This document shows positions 1-5,669 of a stretch of 6,415 nt of DNA, in pieces. The translations under genes were made by a program, and so were the position numbers. How positions within the stretch are numbered: position 1 is the stretch's first letter; every line of letters begins with the position of its first letter. This stretch comes from Candidatus Accumulibacter iunctus (GTDB lineage: Bacteria; Pseudomonadota; Gammaproteobacteria; Burkholderiales; Rhodocyclaceae), in the NCBI GenBank assembly GCA_002345025.1, contig DDUX01000111.1, forward strand, positions 20,926-27,340, read 5' to 3'. Below the pieces are notes generated by a model, which ran no database searches, was not told the DNA's origin, and was given only the letters and a program-made list of their open reading frames with translations.

Positions 1-1787
1 CCCGCCCCGCCGTCGAGGGTGTCAACACCCGCTCCACCATCAAGGAAATCGTTGCCTCGCCACCCACGCAGCGAGTTCGCCGCATCGTTGCCGATCAGCG
101 TGTCGTTGCCATCACCGCTGTCAGCGTTCTCGATGATCGTGCCGGCGCTTATCGTCACCTCCTGCCCGGCGATCAGCGAAACATGAGCGGGCCGCAGGTC
201 GAGCAGCGTGTCGCCGGCAATCGCCGCGGCGTTGATCGCGTCCATCCCGCCGGCGTCGGACAGCACGCGCCGCGAAGCATCGGCAGCGGACAGCGCCGCA
301 AACTCGCCGGTGTAGAGGTAGGTGTCGTCGCCCGCAAGATCGCCGTACGCGCGAATGCCCCAGGCGTACACCACGCCGGTCGCCCCCACCTGCATATCGG
401 TGACGGTCAGCGTCCAGTTGCCACCCGAGAACTCGCCCCAGTCGCGGGTCGTCGAGAAAGTGAAGTAGATGTTCCCCTGCGACGTCGACGGGTTTTGCAC
501 GAGCACGCTCTCGGTACCATCCGGCGCCGTCAGCGTCACGCGCAACTGCACGAGGTACGGGTGCGCCAGAGCGAGGTCGACCTCGACGCGATCGATGCGC
601 AGACCCGCAGCGAGCGTGATCGTGCTCGAGGCGCTGCCGCCGTCCGGGATGGCAATCGGCGATGCCGGGTACTGCAGGCCCTCGGCAACCCACTCGTTGA
701 GCGAGGTGGAGACGCTGCGCCAGCTCTCGGCGACACGCACCGCCGCATAGGCATCGACCAGGCCGAAGCCGTAATCGTGGCTGACGTGCATGCCGCCACC
801 GTTCCAGTTATCCGCGGCGTTGAACGACCAGCTCGCCGGACTACCGGTGCGCACCGCCGTCGCCGCCAGGATCTCCTGCACGTCGCGCCAGCCGAGGCCG
901 GGATTGGCGTCGAGCAGGAGCGCGGCAATCCCGCTGACCATCGGCGCCGCGAACGAGGTTCCGTTCAGCGTCGCGTAGTCGCCGCTCGCGTAACCCGCGC
1001 CATCGACCCGGTCGGTCGTCGTGATGCCGTGGCCGGGTGCAGCGACCAGCAGCGCCGCGCCGGGCGTCGAGTAATAGGTGACGTTGCCGCCGCTGTCGGT
1101 CGCGGCGACGGCGATCGTGCCGCGGTGGTTCTGGAAGCCGTGGTAATTGACGTCCTGGCCTGAGGTCCGCGCGTTGCCGGCCGCCATGACGACGATCGTC
1201 CCCAGCCCGCCGCGCCCCGCCGCCAACGCCGTCGCCAGCGCATCGCCGATCGGCGCGAAGTCCGGATCGAGGAAGTTGTCGCCGAAGAAGCCGTCGAAGC
1301 CCCAACTGTTGTTGGCCACATCGACCGCCGTCAGCAGCTGGAAGGCGGCGACAAGCTGCTCGAGCGTACCGTTGGCGCCGAAGCCGATGCGGTAGCCGAC
1401 CAGGCTCGCTCCCGGAGCGACACCGGCGCCGCCGACCCCGTTGTTCAGCGCCGCCGCGATGACGCCGGACACGGCCGTACCGTGCCGGTCGCTGGATTCA
1501 CCGGGGAATGCATCCGCATCCCGATCCCGTGTGTCGTAGGCCAGATCGCTCCGATAGTTGGCGGCGAGGTCCAGGTGCGTGTACTCGACGCCGTCGTCGA
1601 TCACCGCGACGACGATCCCGCTGCCGCGGTAGTCGTCCCAGGCGCGCATCGCGTTGACGCCCTTGACCGCCCCACTGGCATCACCAAGGTACCAGTAGCT
1701 CGGGAGAAGCGGGTCGGAGTAGACGCCCTGGCTGGTCACGGTGCGCCCGTTGGCAGTCGTCGGCATGTTCGGGGAAAAGCTGGCCAT
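1..1787 (-). CDS. Subtilisin-family (S8) serine protease with P domain and RTX repeats, 3' end outside window
   Basis: Translating the minus strand from ATG at 1787 gives 595 uninterrupted codons to the window edge. The S8 catalytic residues are all present: Asp64 in AVIDDGVEYTHLDL, His102 in DRHGTAVSG, oxyanion Asn205 in MAAGN and Ser278 in NGTSFAAPMVSG. The DDG form is typical of kexin/furin-like members. Residues about 375-480 look like a proprotein-convertase P domain (AIPDGG near 379-384, GNWTLTVTD near 456-464, YAWGIRAYG near 474-482). From about 557 come glycine/aspartate nonapeptides (DGNDTLIGN, RGNDFLDGGAG), the start of an RTX calcium-binding region. There is no N-terminal signal peptide or obvious prodomain, as expected for type I secretion through a C-terminal signal, which would lie outside the window. 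The start is supported by GGAG-type SD at 1796-1800, 8 nt upstream, and an in-frame TAG farther upstream. It is probably a secreted calcium-dependent protease; substrate unknown. Confidence 0.93.
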   Translation of the reverse strand, partial: MASFSPNMPTTANGRTVTSQGVYSDPLLPSYWYLGDASGAVKGVNAMRAWDDYRGSGIVVAVIDDGVEYTHLDLAANYRSDLAYDTRDRDADAFPGESSDRHGTAVSGVIAAALNNGVGGAGVAPGASLVGYRIGFGANGTLEQLVAAFQLLTAVDVANNSWGFDGFFGDNFLDPDFAPIGDALATALAAGRGGLGTIVVMAAGNARTSGQDVNYHGFQNHRGTIAVAATDSGGNVTYYSTPGAALLVAAPGHGITTTDRVDGAGYASGDYATLNGTSFAAPMVSGIAALLLDANPGLGWRDVQEILAATAVRTGSPASWSFNAADNWNGGGMHVSHDYGFGLVDAYAAVRVAESWRSVSTSLNEWVAEGLQYPASPIAIPDGGSASSTITLAAGLRIDRVEVDLALAHPYLVQLRVTLTAPDGTESVLVQNPSTSQGNIYFTFSTTRDWGEFSGGNWTLTVTDMQVGATGVVYAWGIRAYGDLAGDDTYLYTGEFAALSAADASRRVLSDAGGMDAINAAAIAGDTLLDLRPAHVSLIAGQEVTISAGTIIENADSGDGNDTLIGNDAANSLRGWRGNDFLDGGAGVDTLDGGA

Positions 1788-1795
1788 GGATTGAG

Positions 1796-1800
1796 CTCCC
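1796..1800 (-). promoter_or_regulatory. Ribosome binding site of the S8 protease
   Basis: GGGAG on the minus strand ends 8 nt before the ATG at 1787. It fixes that start in preference to the upstream TTG codons in the same frame. Confidence 0.6.
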
Positions 1801-1887
1801 GATGAATGTGACAAGAACAAGGTGGGCTACGGCATTTCGACATCGGCTAACGGAATCGGTGCAGCTTGGCCCAATGCGAGGGCCATT

Positions 1888-1899
1888 CGGTGACAGTAT
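1888..1899 (+). repeat. Island repeat copy A (CGGTGACAGTAT)
   Basis: This is a 12-bp copy of the dispersed motif. It matches copies C and E on the plus strand exactly over 12 bases, then diverges (CCTG instead of ACT or ATT). It forms a perfect 12-bp inverted pair with copy B, 54 bases downstream. Confidence 0.75.
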
Positions 1900-1953
1900 C
1901 CTGATTGCGCGCTCGGCCAGCTTAGCCCATCCGGTCGAGGCGTGAAGGAAGCA

Positions 1954-1968
1954 AGTATACTGTCACCG
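1954..1968 (-). repeat. Island repeat copy B (AGTATACTGTCACCG), left bracket of rpn
   Basis: The 15 bases are the exact reverse complement of copy C at 3031-3045. It lies 54 bases before the rpn start codon. Copies B and C together bracket the rpn gene as an inverted repeat. Confidence 0.8.
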
Positions 1969-1980
1969 ATGTTGCACACC

Positions 1981-2020
1981 CAGTGATACGATGAAGCGTC
2001 AGCGAGTTGGCGGAGACCGC
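1981..2020 (+). repeat. rpn leader, copy 1 of a 40-bp direct repeat
   Basis: These 40 bases match 6358-6397 at 35 positions by eye. They contain the ribosome binding site of the rpn gene: GGAG at 2012-2015, 7 nt before the ATG at 2023. Confidence 0.75.
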
Positions 2021-2022
2021 AC

Positions 2023-3036
2023 ATGACGGCGTTGAATAGCCCTCACGACCGCTTTTTCAAGGCGGTGTTCGGGCGGACCGAGGTGGCGGCGGAGTTCCTG
2101 GAACGTTATCTGCCGGCGGCAGCCGGACAGGCTCTGGACTGGAAGACCTTGCGCACGGCCAAGGATTCGTTTCTCGATCCGGAACTTGCGCTGCATCCCG
2201 CGGACCTGTTGTACACCGTCGATCTCCGCAGCGGCGGAGCCGGCTATGTGCACGTGCTGTTCGAACACAAGAGCTACGTCGAGTCGCGAATCGGCCTGGA
2301 CCTCCTGCGTTACCGCGTGCGGATCTGGGAACAATGGCTGAACGCCGGGAATTCCGGTCGCCTGCCCGTTGTCGTACCGGTCGTTGTGTATCACGGCGCG
2401 GCGAGCTGGTGCGTCAGCCGGCAATTCGCCGATGAGGTCGAGGACGCTCCGGCCCTGCGCGCCTATGTGCCGGCGTGTGTCTATCACCTGATCGACCTGA
2501 GCGGATACCGGGACGACGAGCTGCAGGGTGCGGTCATGCTGCATACGGCGCTGCTGACCCTGAAGTACATCTTCCGGAACGAGTTGAGCGAACGGCTGCC
2601 GGAAATCCTGGGACTGCTGCGGGACCTCGCGCAGAGCTCAATGGGGTTGGACTATGTCCGTACGCTTTTACGGTACCTGGCGCAGGCGGCGAGCATCGAC
2701 CGCTTGAGCGGTGACGAGTTGCGCCAGGTAGTGACAGAAACTTTGAGTGGTGGAGGTGAACTGATGCTGACGATTGCCGAGCAATGGGAACAACAGGCGA
2801 TGGAGAGAGGGATCGAAAAGGGGATCCAAAGGGGAATTGAAAAGGGAATTCAAAAGGGAATCGAGCAAGGCGAAGCACGGTTGCTGAAGCAGTTGTTGAC
2901 CTGGCGCTTCGGAGCCTTACCGCCCTGGGTCGAGAGCCAGCTCGCAGGCGCTGAACCGGAGCGCCTGGAGGCGTGGGCGAAGCGCGTGCTCGACGCACAG
3001 ACCCTTGACGCCGTGTTCGTCGAAGGGATACGGTGA
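2023..3036 (+). CDS. Rpn family recombination-promoting nuclease / YhgA-like putative transposase (PF04754)
   Basis: This 337-residue protein has the family layout. It opens with the SPHDRFFKAVFG signature (residues 6-17). A PD-(D/E)XK core follows, with Asp61 in PADLLYTVDLR and the FEHKS motif (Glu81, Lys83), then RYRVRIWEQW near 96-105. Family members (RpnA-E of E. coli, COG5464) are DNA endonucleases that raise RecA-independent recombination and are thought to have a role in gene mobility or phage defence. The C-terminus carries the usual charged GI(E/Q)(K/R) repeats (263-282), then QLLTWRFGALP and EAWAKRVLDAQTLDAVF. The ATG has a good SD (GGAG, spacing 7). All core residues are intact, so it may be active. 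It lies between inverted copies of the island repeat, and its stop codon lies inside the right one. A degraded relative lies at 4639-4743. Confidence 0.93.
   Translation: MTALNSPHDRFFKAVFGRTEVAAEFLERYLPAAAGQALDWKTLRTAKDSFLDPELALHPADLLYTVDLRSGGAGYVHVLFEHKSYVESRIGLDLLRYRVRIWEQWLNAGNSGRLPVVVPVVVYHGAASWCVSRQFADEVEDAPALRAYVPACVYHLIDLSGYRDDELQGAVMLHTALLTLKYIFRNELSERLPEILGLLRDLAQSSMGLDYVRTLLRYLAQAASIDRLSGDELRQVVTETLSGGGELMLTIAEQWEQQAMERGIEKGIQRGIEKGIQKGIEQGEARLLKQLLTWRFGALPPWVESQLAGAEPERLEAWAKRVLDAQTLDAVFVEGIR
2809..2868 (+). repeat. Five 12-bp tandem units within rpn
   Basis: Five consecutive 12-base units of the form GG(G/A)AT(C/T)(G/C)A(A/G)(A/C)(A/G)(G/A) encode GIEK, GIQR, GIEK, GIQK and GIEQ. 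The array is in frame, so gain or loss of a unit would change repeat number without breaking the protein. Such linkers are common in Rpn proteins and probably form a charged helical segment. Confidence 0.85.
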
Positions 3037-3045
3037 CAGTATACT
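3031..3045 (+). repeat. Island repeat copy C (CGGTGACAGTATACT), right bracket of rpn
   Basis: This is a perfect reverse complement of copy B. Its bases 4-6 (TGA, 3034-3036) are the rpn stop codon. Similarity to copy E continues downstream (CAAT-GCAA, then CTTGGACCG at 3056-3064 and 4781-4789), so C and E share more than the core. Confidence 0.8.
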
Positions 3046-3151
3046 CAATTGCAAGCTTGGACCGATCACACGCCGCCGCACCCACCCCAGCGCCACCTTC
3101 GCAACAACAACCCGCGGGGTAATTGATCACCCCCCCGGCTGGCACGACGGG

Positions 3152-3176
3152 CTGGGGTGGCTTGAAGCAACCCCAG
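3152..3176. repeat. Hairpin between GGCTGGCACG direct repeats
   Basis: CTGGGGT (3152-3158) pairs perfectly with ACCCCAG (3170-3176). An inner GCT/AGC stem extends it after one mismatch, leaving a TGA loop. The hairpin sits between two exact copies of GGCTGGCACG (3137-3146 and 3187-3196). There is no downstream T run, so it is not an ordinary intrinsic terminator. Function unknown. Confidence 0.55.
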
Positions 3177-3210
3177 GGTAGCGCTTGGCTGGCACGCCCC
3201 ACTTTATGCT

Positions 3211-3233
3211 GTAGAAGCCCGATTCATCGGGCG
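3211..3233 (+). repeat. REP-like palindromic element
   Basis: GTAG at 3211-3214 is followed by GCCCGA (3217-3222), a TTCA loop and TCGGGC (3227-3232), a perfect 6-bp stem with a 4-nt loop. A 5' GTAG-type tetranucleotide ahead of an imperfect or perfect GC hairpin is the known signature of REP elements mobilised by REP-associated tyrosine transposases (RAYTs). Only one copy is seen here and no RAYT gene is in the window, so the call rests on form alone. Confidence 0.5.
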
Positions 3234-3325
3234 ATTAGAACTGAGCGTGAGGTAGAAATCCTCCCGGCCACGTCGACCGCGAGCAACGATCCGCCGCCTG
3301 TCGGCCAGAAGCACTCAGAGATACA

Positions 3326-3338
3326 TATACTGTCCCCG
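3326..3338 (-). repeat. Island repeat copy D (TATACTGTCCCCG), left bracket of the ATPase
   Basis: This copy has one mismatch to copy B over 13 bases (C for A). It lies 44 bases before the ATPase start, in the same orientation and at nearly the same distance as copy B before rpn (54 bases). Confidence 0.7.
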
Positions 3339-3382
3339 AATTACATAACCTTGCAGATTGATGATCGCATTGATAATATGAC

Positions 3383-4615
3383 ATGATGTATCGTCACAGA
3401 ATCGTATCCGAAAGGCTGCAAAGGCTCGTGGAAGCCTTTCCGGTCGTCGTCCTCAGTGGTGCCCGCCAAGTAGGCAAGACCACGCTGCTCCGCCACCTTT
3501 TTCCCAAGCTTGACTATGTGGTGTTCGACGCCAGCCTGGATGTCGAAAATGCGCGGCGGGAGCCCGATCTTCTTCTGCGCAACCATCCCGCACCGGTCAT
3601 CCTGGATGAAATCCAGTATGCGCCCGAGGTAGTGGCAGCCATCAAGCGTCACGTCGACCGTGACCCCCATCGTGTGGGTCAATATCTGGTGACCGGATCG
3701 CAGCAGTGGCAGGTTCTACGTTCCGTTTCGGAAAGCCTGGCCGGACGTGCAGCCTTCCTGGACCTCTACGGTTTCTCCCTGCAGGAAATCGCCAATTCAG
3801 ATACTGGCTGGCTAAGCCGCTGGCTGGAAGCGCCGGATGCCTTCTTCGACTGGAGCCGCCAAGCTGCACTTCACGAAACGAATCTGCCGTCATGGCTCTG
3901 GCGGGGAAGCCTGCCCCGCGCAATCGAAATCGACGAAGATCTGATACCGGACTTCTGGGCCGGCTACCACCGCACTTACGTCGAGCGAGACGCCAGGCTG
4001 GCCGGTGGCATCGAAGACTGGCAGGACTTTGGCCGCTTCGTTCGTCTGATGGGCGCGCTGACCGCCCAGGAAATCAACTACAGCCAGTTGGGCCGGGAAA
4101 TCGGGATGACCCCGCAAACCGCCCGGCGTTGGTTGGGCATCATGGAAGGCACGTATCAGTGGTTTTCCCTCCCGGCCTTCTCGGGAAACCCCGCCAAGCG
4201 AGTCTCCTTACGCCCCAAAGGACACCTCGCCGACACCGGCCTGGCCTGCCACCATACGCAAATTTCCTCTCCCCGGGCCTTGACCGCCCACCCCCTGTTC
4301 GGTGCCTTGTTCGAAACGGCCATGGTCAATGAACTGATCAAACAAGCGTCCCGGCTACCCACCCGCCCAACATTTCACCACTGGCGCGCCGCCGGCGGGG
4401 CCGAGATCGACATCCTCCTGGAACGTGACGGCATGCTCTATCCCATTGAGATCAAGCTCACCGCCAACCCAAACCGGCGCATGGCAAAAGGTATCGAAGC
4501 CTTCCAGGCCGCACATGCCCATTTGAACTGTGGACCAGGCGCACTCCTCTGCCCCGTGGAACAAACGCGCTGGGTCAGTGAAAACGTATTGGCAATACCG
4601 TGGAACCTGATTTGA
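3383..4615 (+). CDS. AAA_14 / DUF4143 domain ATPase
   Basis: The 410-residue protein begins with a P-loop ATPase domain. Walker A is GARQVGKTT (26-34), Walker B is VILDEIQ (72-78) and a sensor-1-like VTGSQ lies at 103-107, matching AAA_14 (PF13173). A DUF4143 region (PF13635) follows, including a winged-helix-like segment (about 226-262, INYSQLGREIGMTPQTARRW). Near the C-terminus, EID (341-343) and PIEIK (354-358) resemble the D and ExK elements of a PD-(D/E)XK fold, as is common in this family. The length is typical. The biochemical role of the family is not established; proposed links include mobile elements and defence. ATG codons at 3383 and 3386 are both possible, and neither has a clear SD. 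The gene lies between repeat copies D and E and ends 23 bases before the rpn fossil. It appears intact. Confidence 0.9.
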   Translation: MMYRHRIVSERLQRLVEAFPVVVLSGARQVGKTTLLRHLFPKLDYVVFDASLDVENARREPDLLLRNHPAPVILDEIQYAPEVVAAIKRHVDRDPHRVGQYLVTGSQQWQVLRSVSESLAGRAAFLDLYGFSLQEIANSDTGWLSRWLEAPDAFFDWSRQAALHETNLPSWLWRGSLPRAIEIDEDLIPDFWAGYHRTYVERDARLAGGIEDWQDFGRFVRLMGALTAQEINYSQLGREIGMTPQTARRWLGIMEGTYQWFSLPAFSGNPAKRVSLRPKGHLADTGLACHHTQISSPRALTAHPLFGALFETAMVNELIKQASRLPTRPTFHHWRAAGGAEIDILLERDGMLYPIEIKLTANPNRRMAKGIEAFQAAHAHLNCGPGALLCPVEQTRWVSENVLAIPWNLI

Positions 4616-4638
4616 GGCGATGGAACTAGGCATTCAGG

Positions 4639-4743
4639 ATTCAGAAAGGGATCGAGAAAGGCGAGGCACGGCTGCCGGAACAGCTGCTGACCCGATCCGC
4701 GCGGAAGCATGGGCAAGGGGCACGCTCGCAGCTATTACGGTGA
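4639..4743 (+). pseudogene. Fossil 3' end of a second rpn gene
   Basis: The 5' half reads IQKGIEKGEARLPEQLLT, against IQKGIEQGEARLLKQLLT in the intact rpn gene. The similarity then jumps to another frame: IRAEAWARGTLAAIT, against the intact ERLEAWAKRVLDAQTL. This implies an internal deletion of several tens of bases with a frameshift. The final CGG-TGA falls in the same position relative to the island repeat as the stop of the intact gene. The catalytic N-terminal domain is absent. It lies directly downstream of the ATPase gene and keeps its 3' flank, including repeat copy E. Confidence 0.8.
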
Positions 4744-4752
4744 CAGTATATT
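4738..4752 (+). repeat. Island repeat copy E (CGGTGACAGTATATT)
   Basis: It matches copy C at 14 of 15 bases. Downstream, CAATAGCAA and CTTGGACCG recur, as after copy C, with an 18-base length difference. Relative to the rpn fossil it has the same position as copy C relative to intact rpn, overlapping the old stop codon. Confidence 0.78.
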
Positions 4753-4857
4753 CAATAGCAATAGCAATGTTGATGGCACACTTGGACCGCCCAGACGCTG
4801 CTGCGCCCGCCCGGAAGCCACGCCCCACACCCTCCCGTGCGGTACTCCACGCCCGCT

Positions 4858-5226
4858 TTGTCCGACAAGAGGCTGGCGCCGACGCAGCGTCCCGACTTCG
4901 CGCAGGCAGTCGTGGCTCTGGCGCAAGCGCACGGACAGGCCGTGGTCATGATCAACGACGATCCGCAGCTGGCTCATGCGGTCGGCGCCCAGGGACTGCA
5001 TCTCTGGTCGAGTCGGCTGTGGGAGATCGATCAACGTCCGGATTTCGAGCGGATCGCCGCCTCGTGTCACAGCGCCGCCGATCTGGCGCGGGCAGCCCAA
5101 CTCGGTCTCGACTTTGTCGTCCTTGGCCCGGTGTTGCCGACCGCCAGCCACACGGGGTCGAACGGTATCGGCTGGACGCAGTTCTCGCGCTGGTGGTGCA
5201 GCATACCTCTTTTTCTAACCGCACTC
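4858..5226 (+). pseudogene. Internal fragment of a thiamine-phosphate-synthase (ThiE)-like gene
   Basis: The plus frame through 4858-5226 reads as the middle of a ThiE-type TIM barrel: LSDKRLAPTQRPDFAQAVV, then MINDDPQLAHAVGAQGLHL, then IAASCHSAADLARAAQLG, then FVVLGPVLPTASH and GIGWTQFS. In many beta- and gammaproteobacteria this kind of domain forms the C-terminal half of a Nudix (MutT)-ThiE-like fusion; the GPVLPTASH-GIGW wording resembles that group. The N-terminal strands and any Nudix domain are missing. After about 5200 the sequence decays: IPLFLTAL may still correspond to the IPVFALGG strand, but the final phosphate-binding part is lost. A GTG at 4837 can open the frame, but no SD or family-like N-terminus supports an intact gene. 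I call it a remnant. Confidence 0.75.
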
Positions 5227-5318
5227 CGGAGCTACGGCTTGCAGGAAAGTGGAAACGCGGGCTGGTTCGAAAGTTTCCCCGATTCTCCGCAGTCGCTTGT
5301 GAACTTATCATTGGGCAA

Positions 5319-5669
5319 TCAGTGAGCTTGATTGTTGGCCACCGGAACATGCCTGGCCAAGTCCATGCTGTCATGAAGCAATCGGAGGACATCGATGATT
5401 CGACCTTCCGCTTCCTTGAAAACCACAAAATGGCGACCTTTTCTGCCTTGCCGAGCCACATGCAAGGTGCGGATGCCTGATCCAATATCGTCCCGCGCTT
5501 TGGCCCCCAGAATTTCTGGCCCATCATGCAAGGCCTCAATCGCCAGCGTCACGGTCTCGGCGTAGTACTCTGCCTGGCGAGCGCCGAAGTTCTCAGCAGT
5601 CCATGCGGCGATGTCGAGAAAATCCAGTTCGGCGCGCTCTGCCAACCGAATCTGCCAGACAAAGCTCAT
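5319..5669 (-). CDS. parE: ParE-family toxin (type II toxin-antitoxin)
   Basis: The 116-residue protein belongs to the RelE/ParE superfamily (PF05016). It shows the N-terminal VWQIRLAERAELDFLDIAAWT helix pair, a central SGIRTLHVARQGRKGRHFVVFK beta-sheet region and the closing IIDVLRLLHDSMDLARHV. ParE toxins typically poison DNA gyrase; some relatives act otherwise, and the target here is inferred. Its ATG overlaps the parD stop as ATGA (5666-5669), so translation is coupled. It reads toward the ThiE-like remnant on the opposite strand. It is about 15-20 residues longer than many ParE proteins, with a loose tail (PVANNQAH). It looks intact. Confidence 0.92.
   Translation of the reverse strand: MSFVWQIRLAERAELDFLDIAAWTAENFGARQAEYYAETVTLAIEALHDGPEILGAKARDDIGSGIRTLHVARQGRKGRHFVVFKEAEGRIIDVLRLLHDSMDLARHVPVANNQAH

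Larger units (their letters stand above)
1788..2022. other. Divergent intergenic region between protease and rpn
   Basis: This gap separates the minus-strand protease from the plus-strand rpn gene. I see no believable gene in it. It holds two oppositely oriented copies of the island repeat (1888-1899 and 1954-1968) and, at 1981-2020, the rpn leader that recurs near the right edge of the window. The short open frames here lack both domain similarity and good ribosome binding sites. Promoters for both flanking genes should lie here, but no clear -35/-10 pair stands out. The repeat itself contains TATACT, which could act as a -10 box; that is inference only. Confidence 0.6.
3037..3382 (+). other. 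Structured intergenic region between rpn and the ATPase gene
   Basis: I find no convincing gene in these 346 bases. The longest plus-strand frame (3123-3386) has no domain similarity or ribosome binding site. The region contains the tail of repeat C, a strong hairpin at 3152-3176 between 10-bp direct repeats, a REP-like hairpin at 3211-3233, and repeat D at 3326-3338. None of the hairpins is followed by a T tract, so I do not call a terminator. Confidence 0.65.

Noticed and set aside
183..1163. Long open plus-strand frame of 326 codons
   Set aside because: It is antisense to the S8 protease, whose catalytic motifs are all in the minus frame. The plus-strand product is arginine-rich without domain similarity, as expected from GC-rich shadow frames.
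2809..2868. CRISPR-like array from regular short repeats
   Set aside because: The 12-bp units are contiguous with no spacers and encode a known protein linker.
3341..3682. Minus-strand frame overlapping the ATPase 5' end
   Set aside because: It is antisense to the Walker A and B region and has no recognisable domain.
5249..5280. Possible terminator (GGAAAC...GTTTCC) after parE
   Set aside because: The stem is only 6 bp with a 16-nt loop, and no T tract follows on either strand.
5255..5285. tRNA T-arm-like GGTTCGAAA
   Set aside because: The flanking bases do not pair as a T stem and no acceptor, D or anticodon arms are found around it.
4837..5325. Intact small gene for a ThiE-like protein starting at GTG 4837
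   Set aside because: The N-terminal barrel strands and the C-terminal phosphate site are missing, there is no SD, and the tail after about 5226 is unlike the family.
4620..5480. Long plus-strand frame of 286 codons
   Set aside because: It crosses the rpn fossil, repeat E, the ThiE-like remnant and the 3' half of parE on the other strand, each in different frames. Only a short stretch (IRAEAWARGTLAAIT) reflects old rpn coding.
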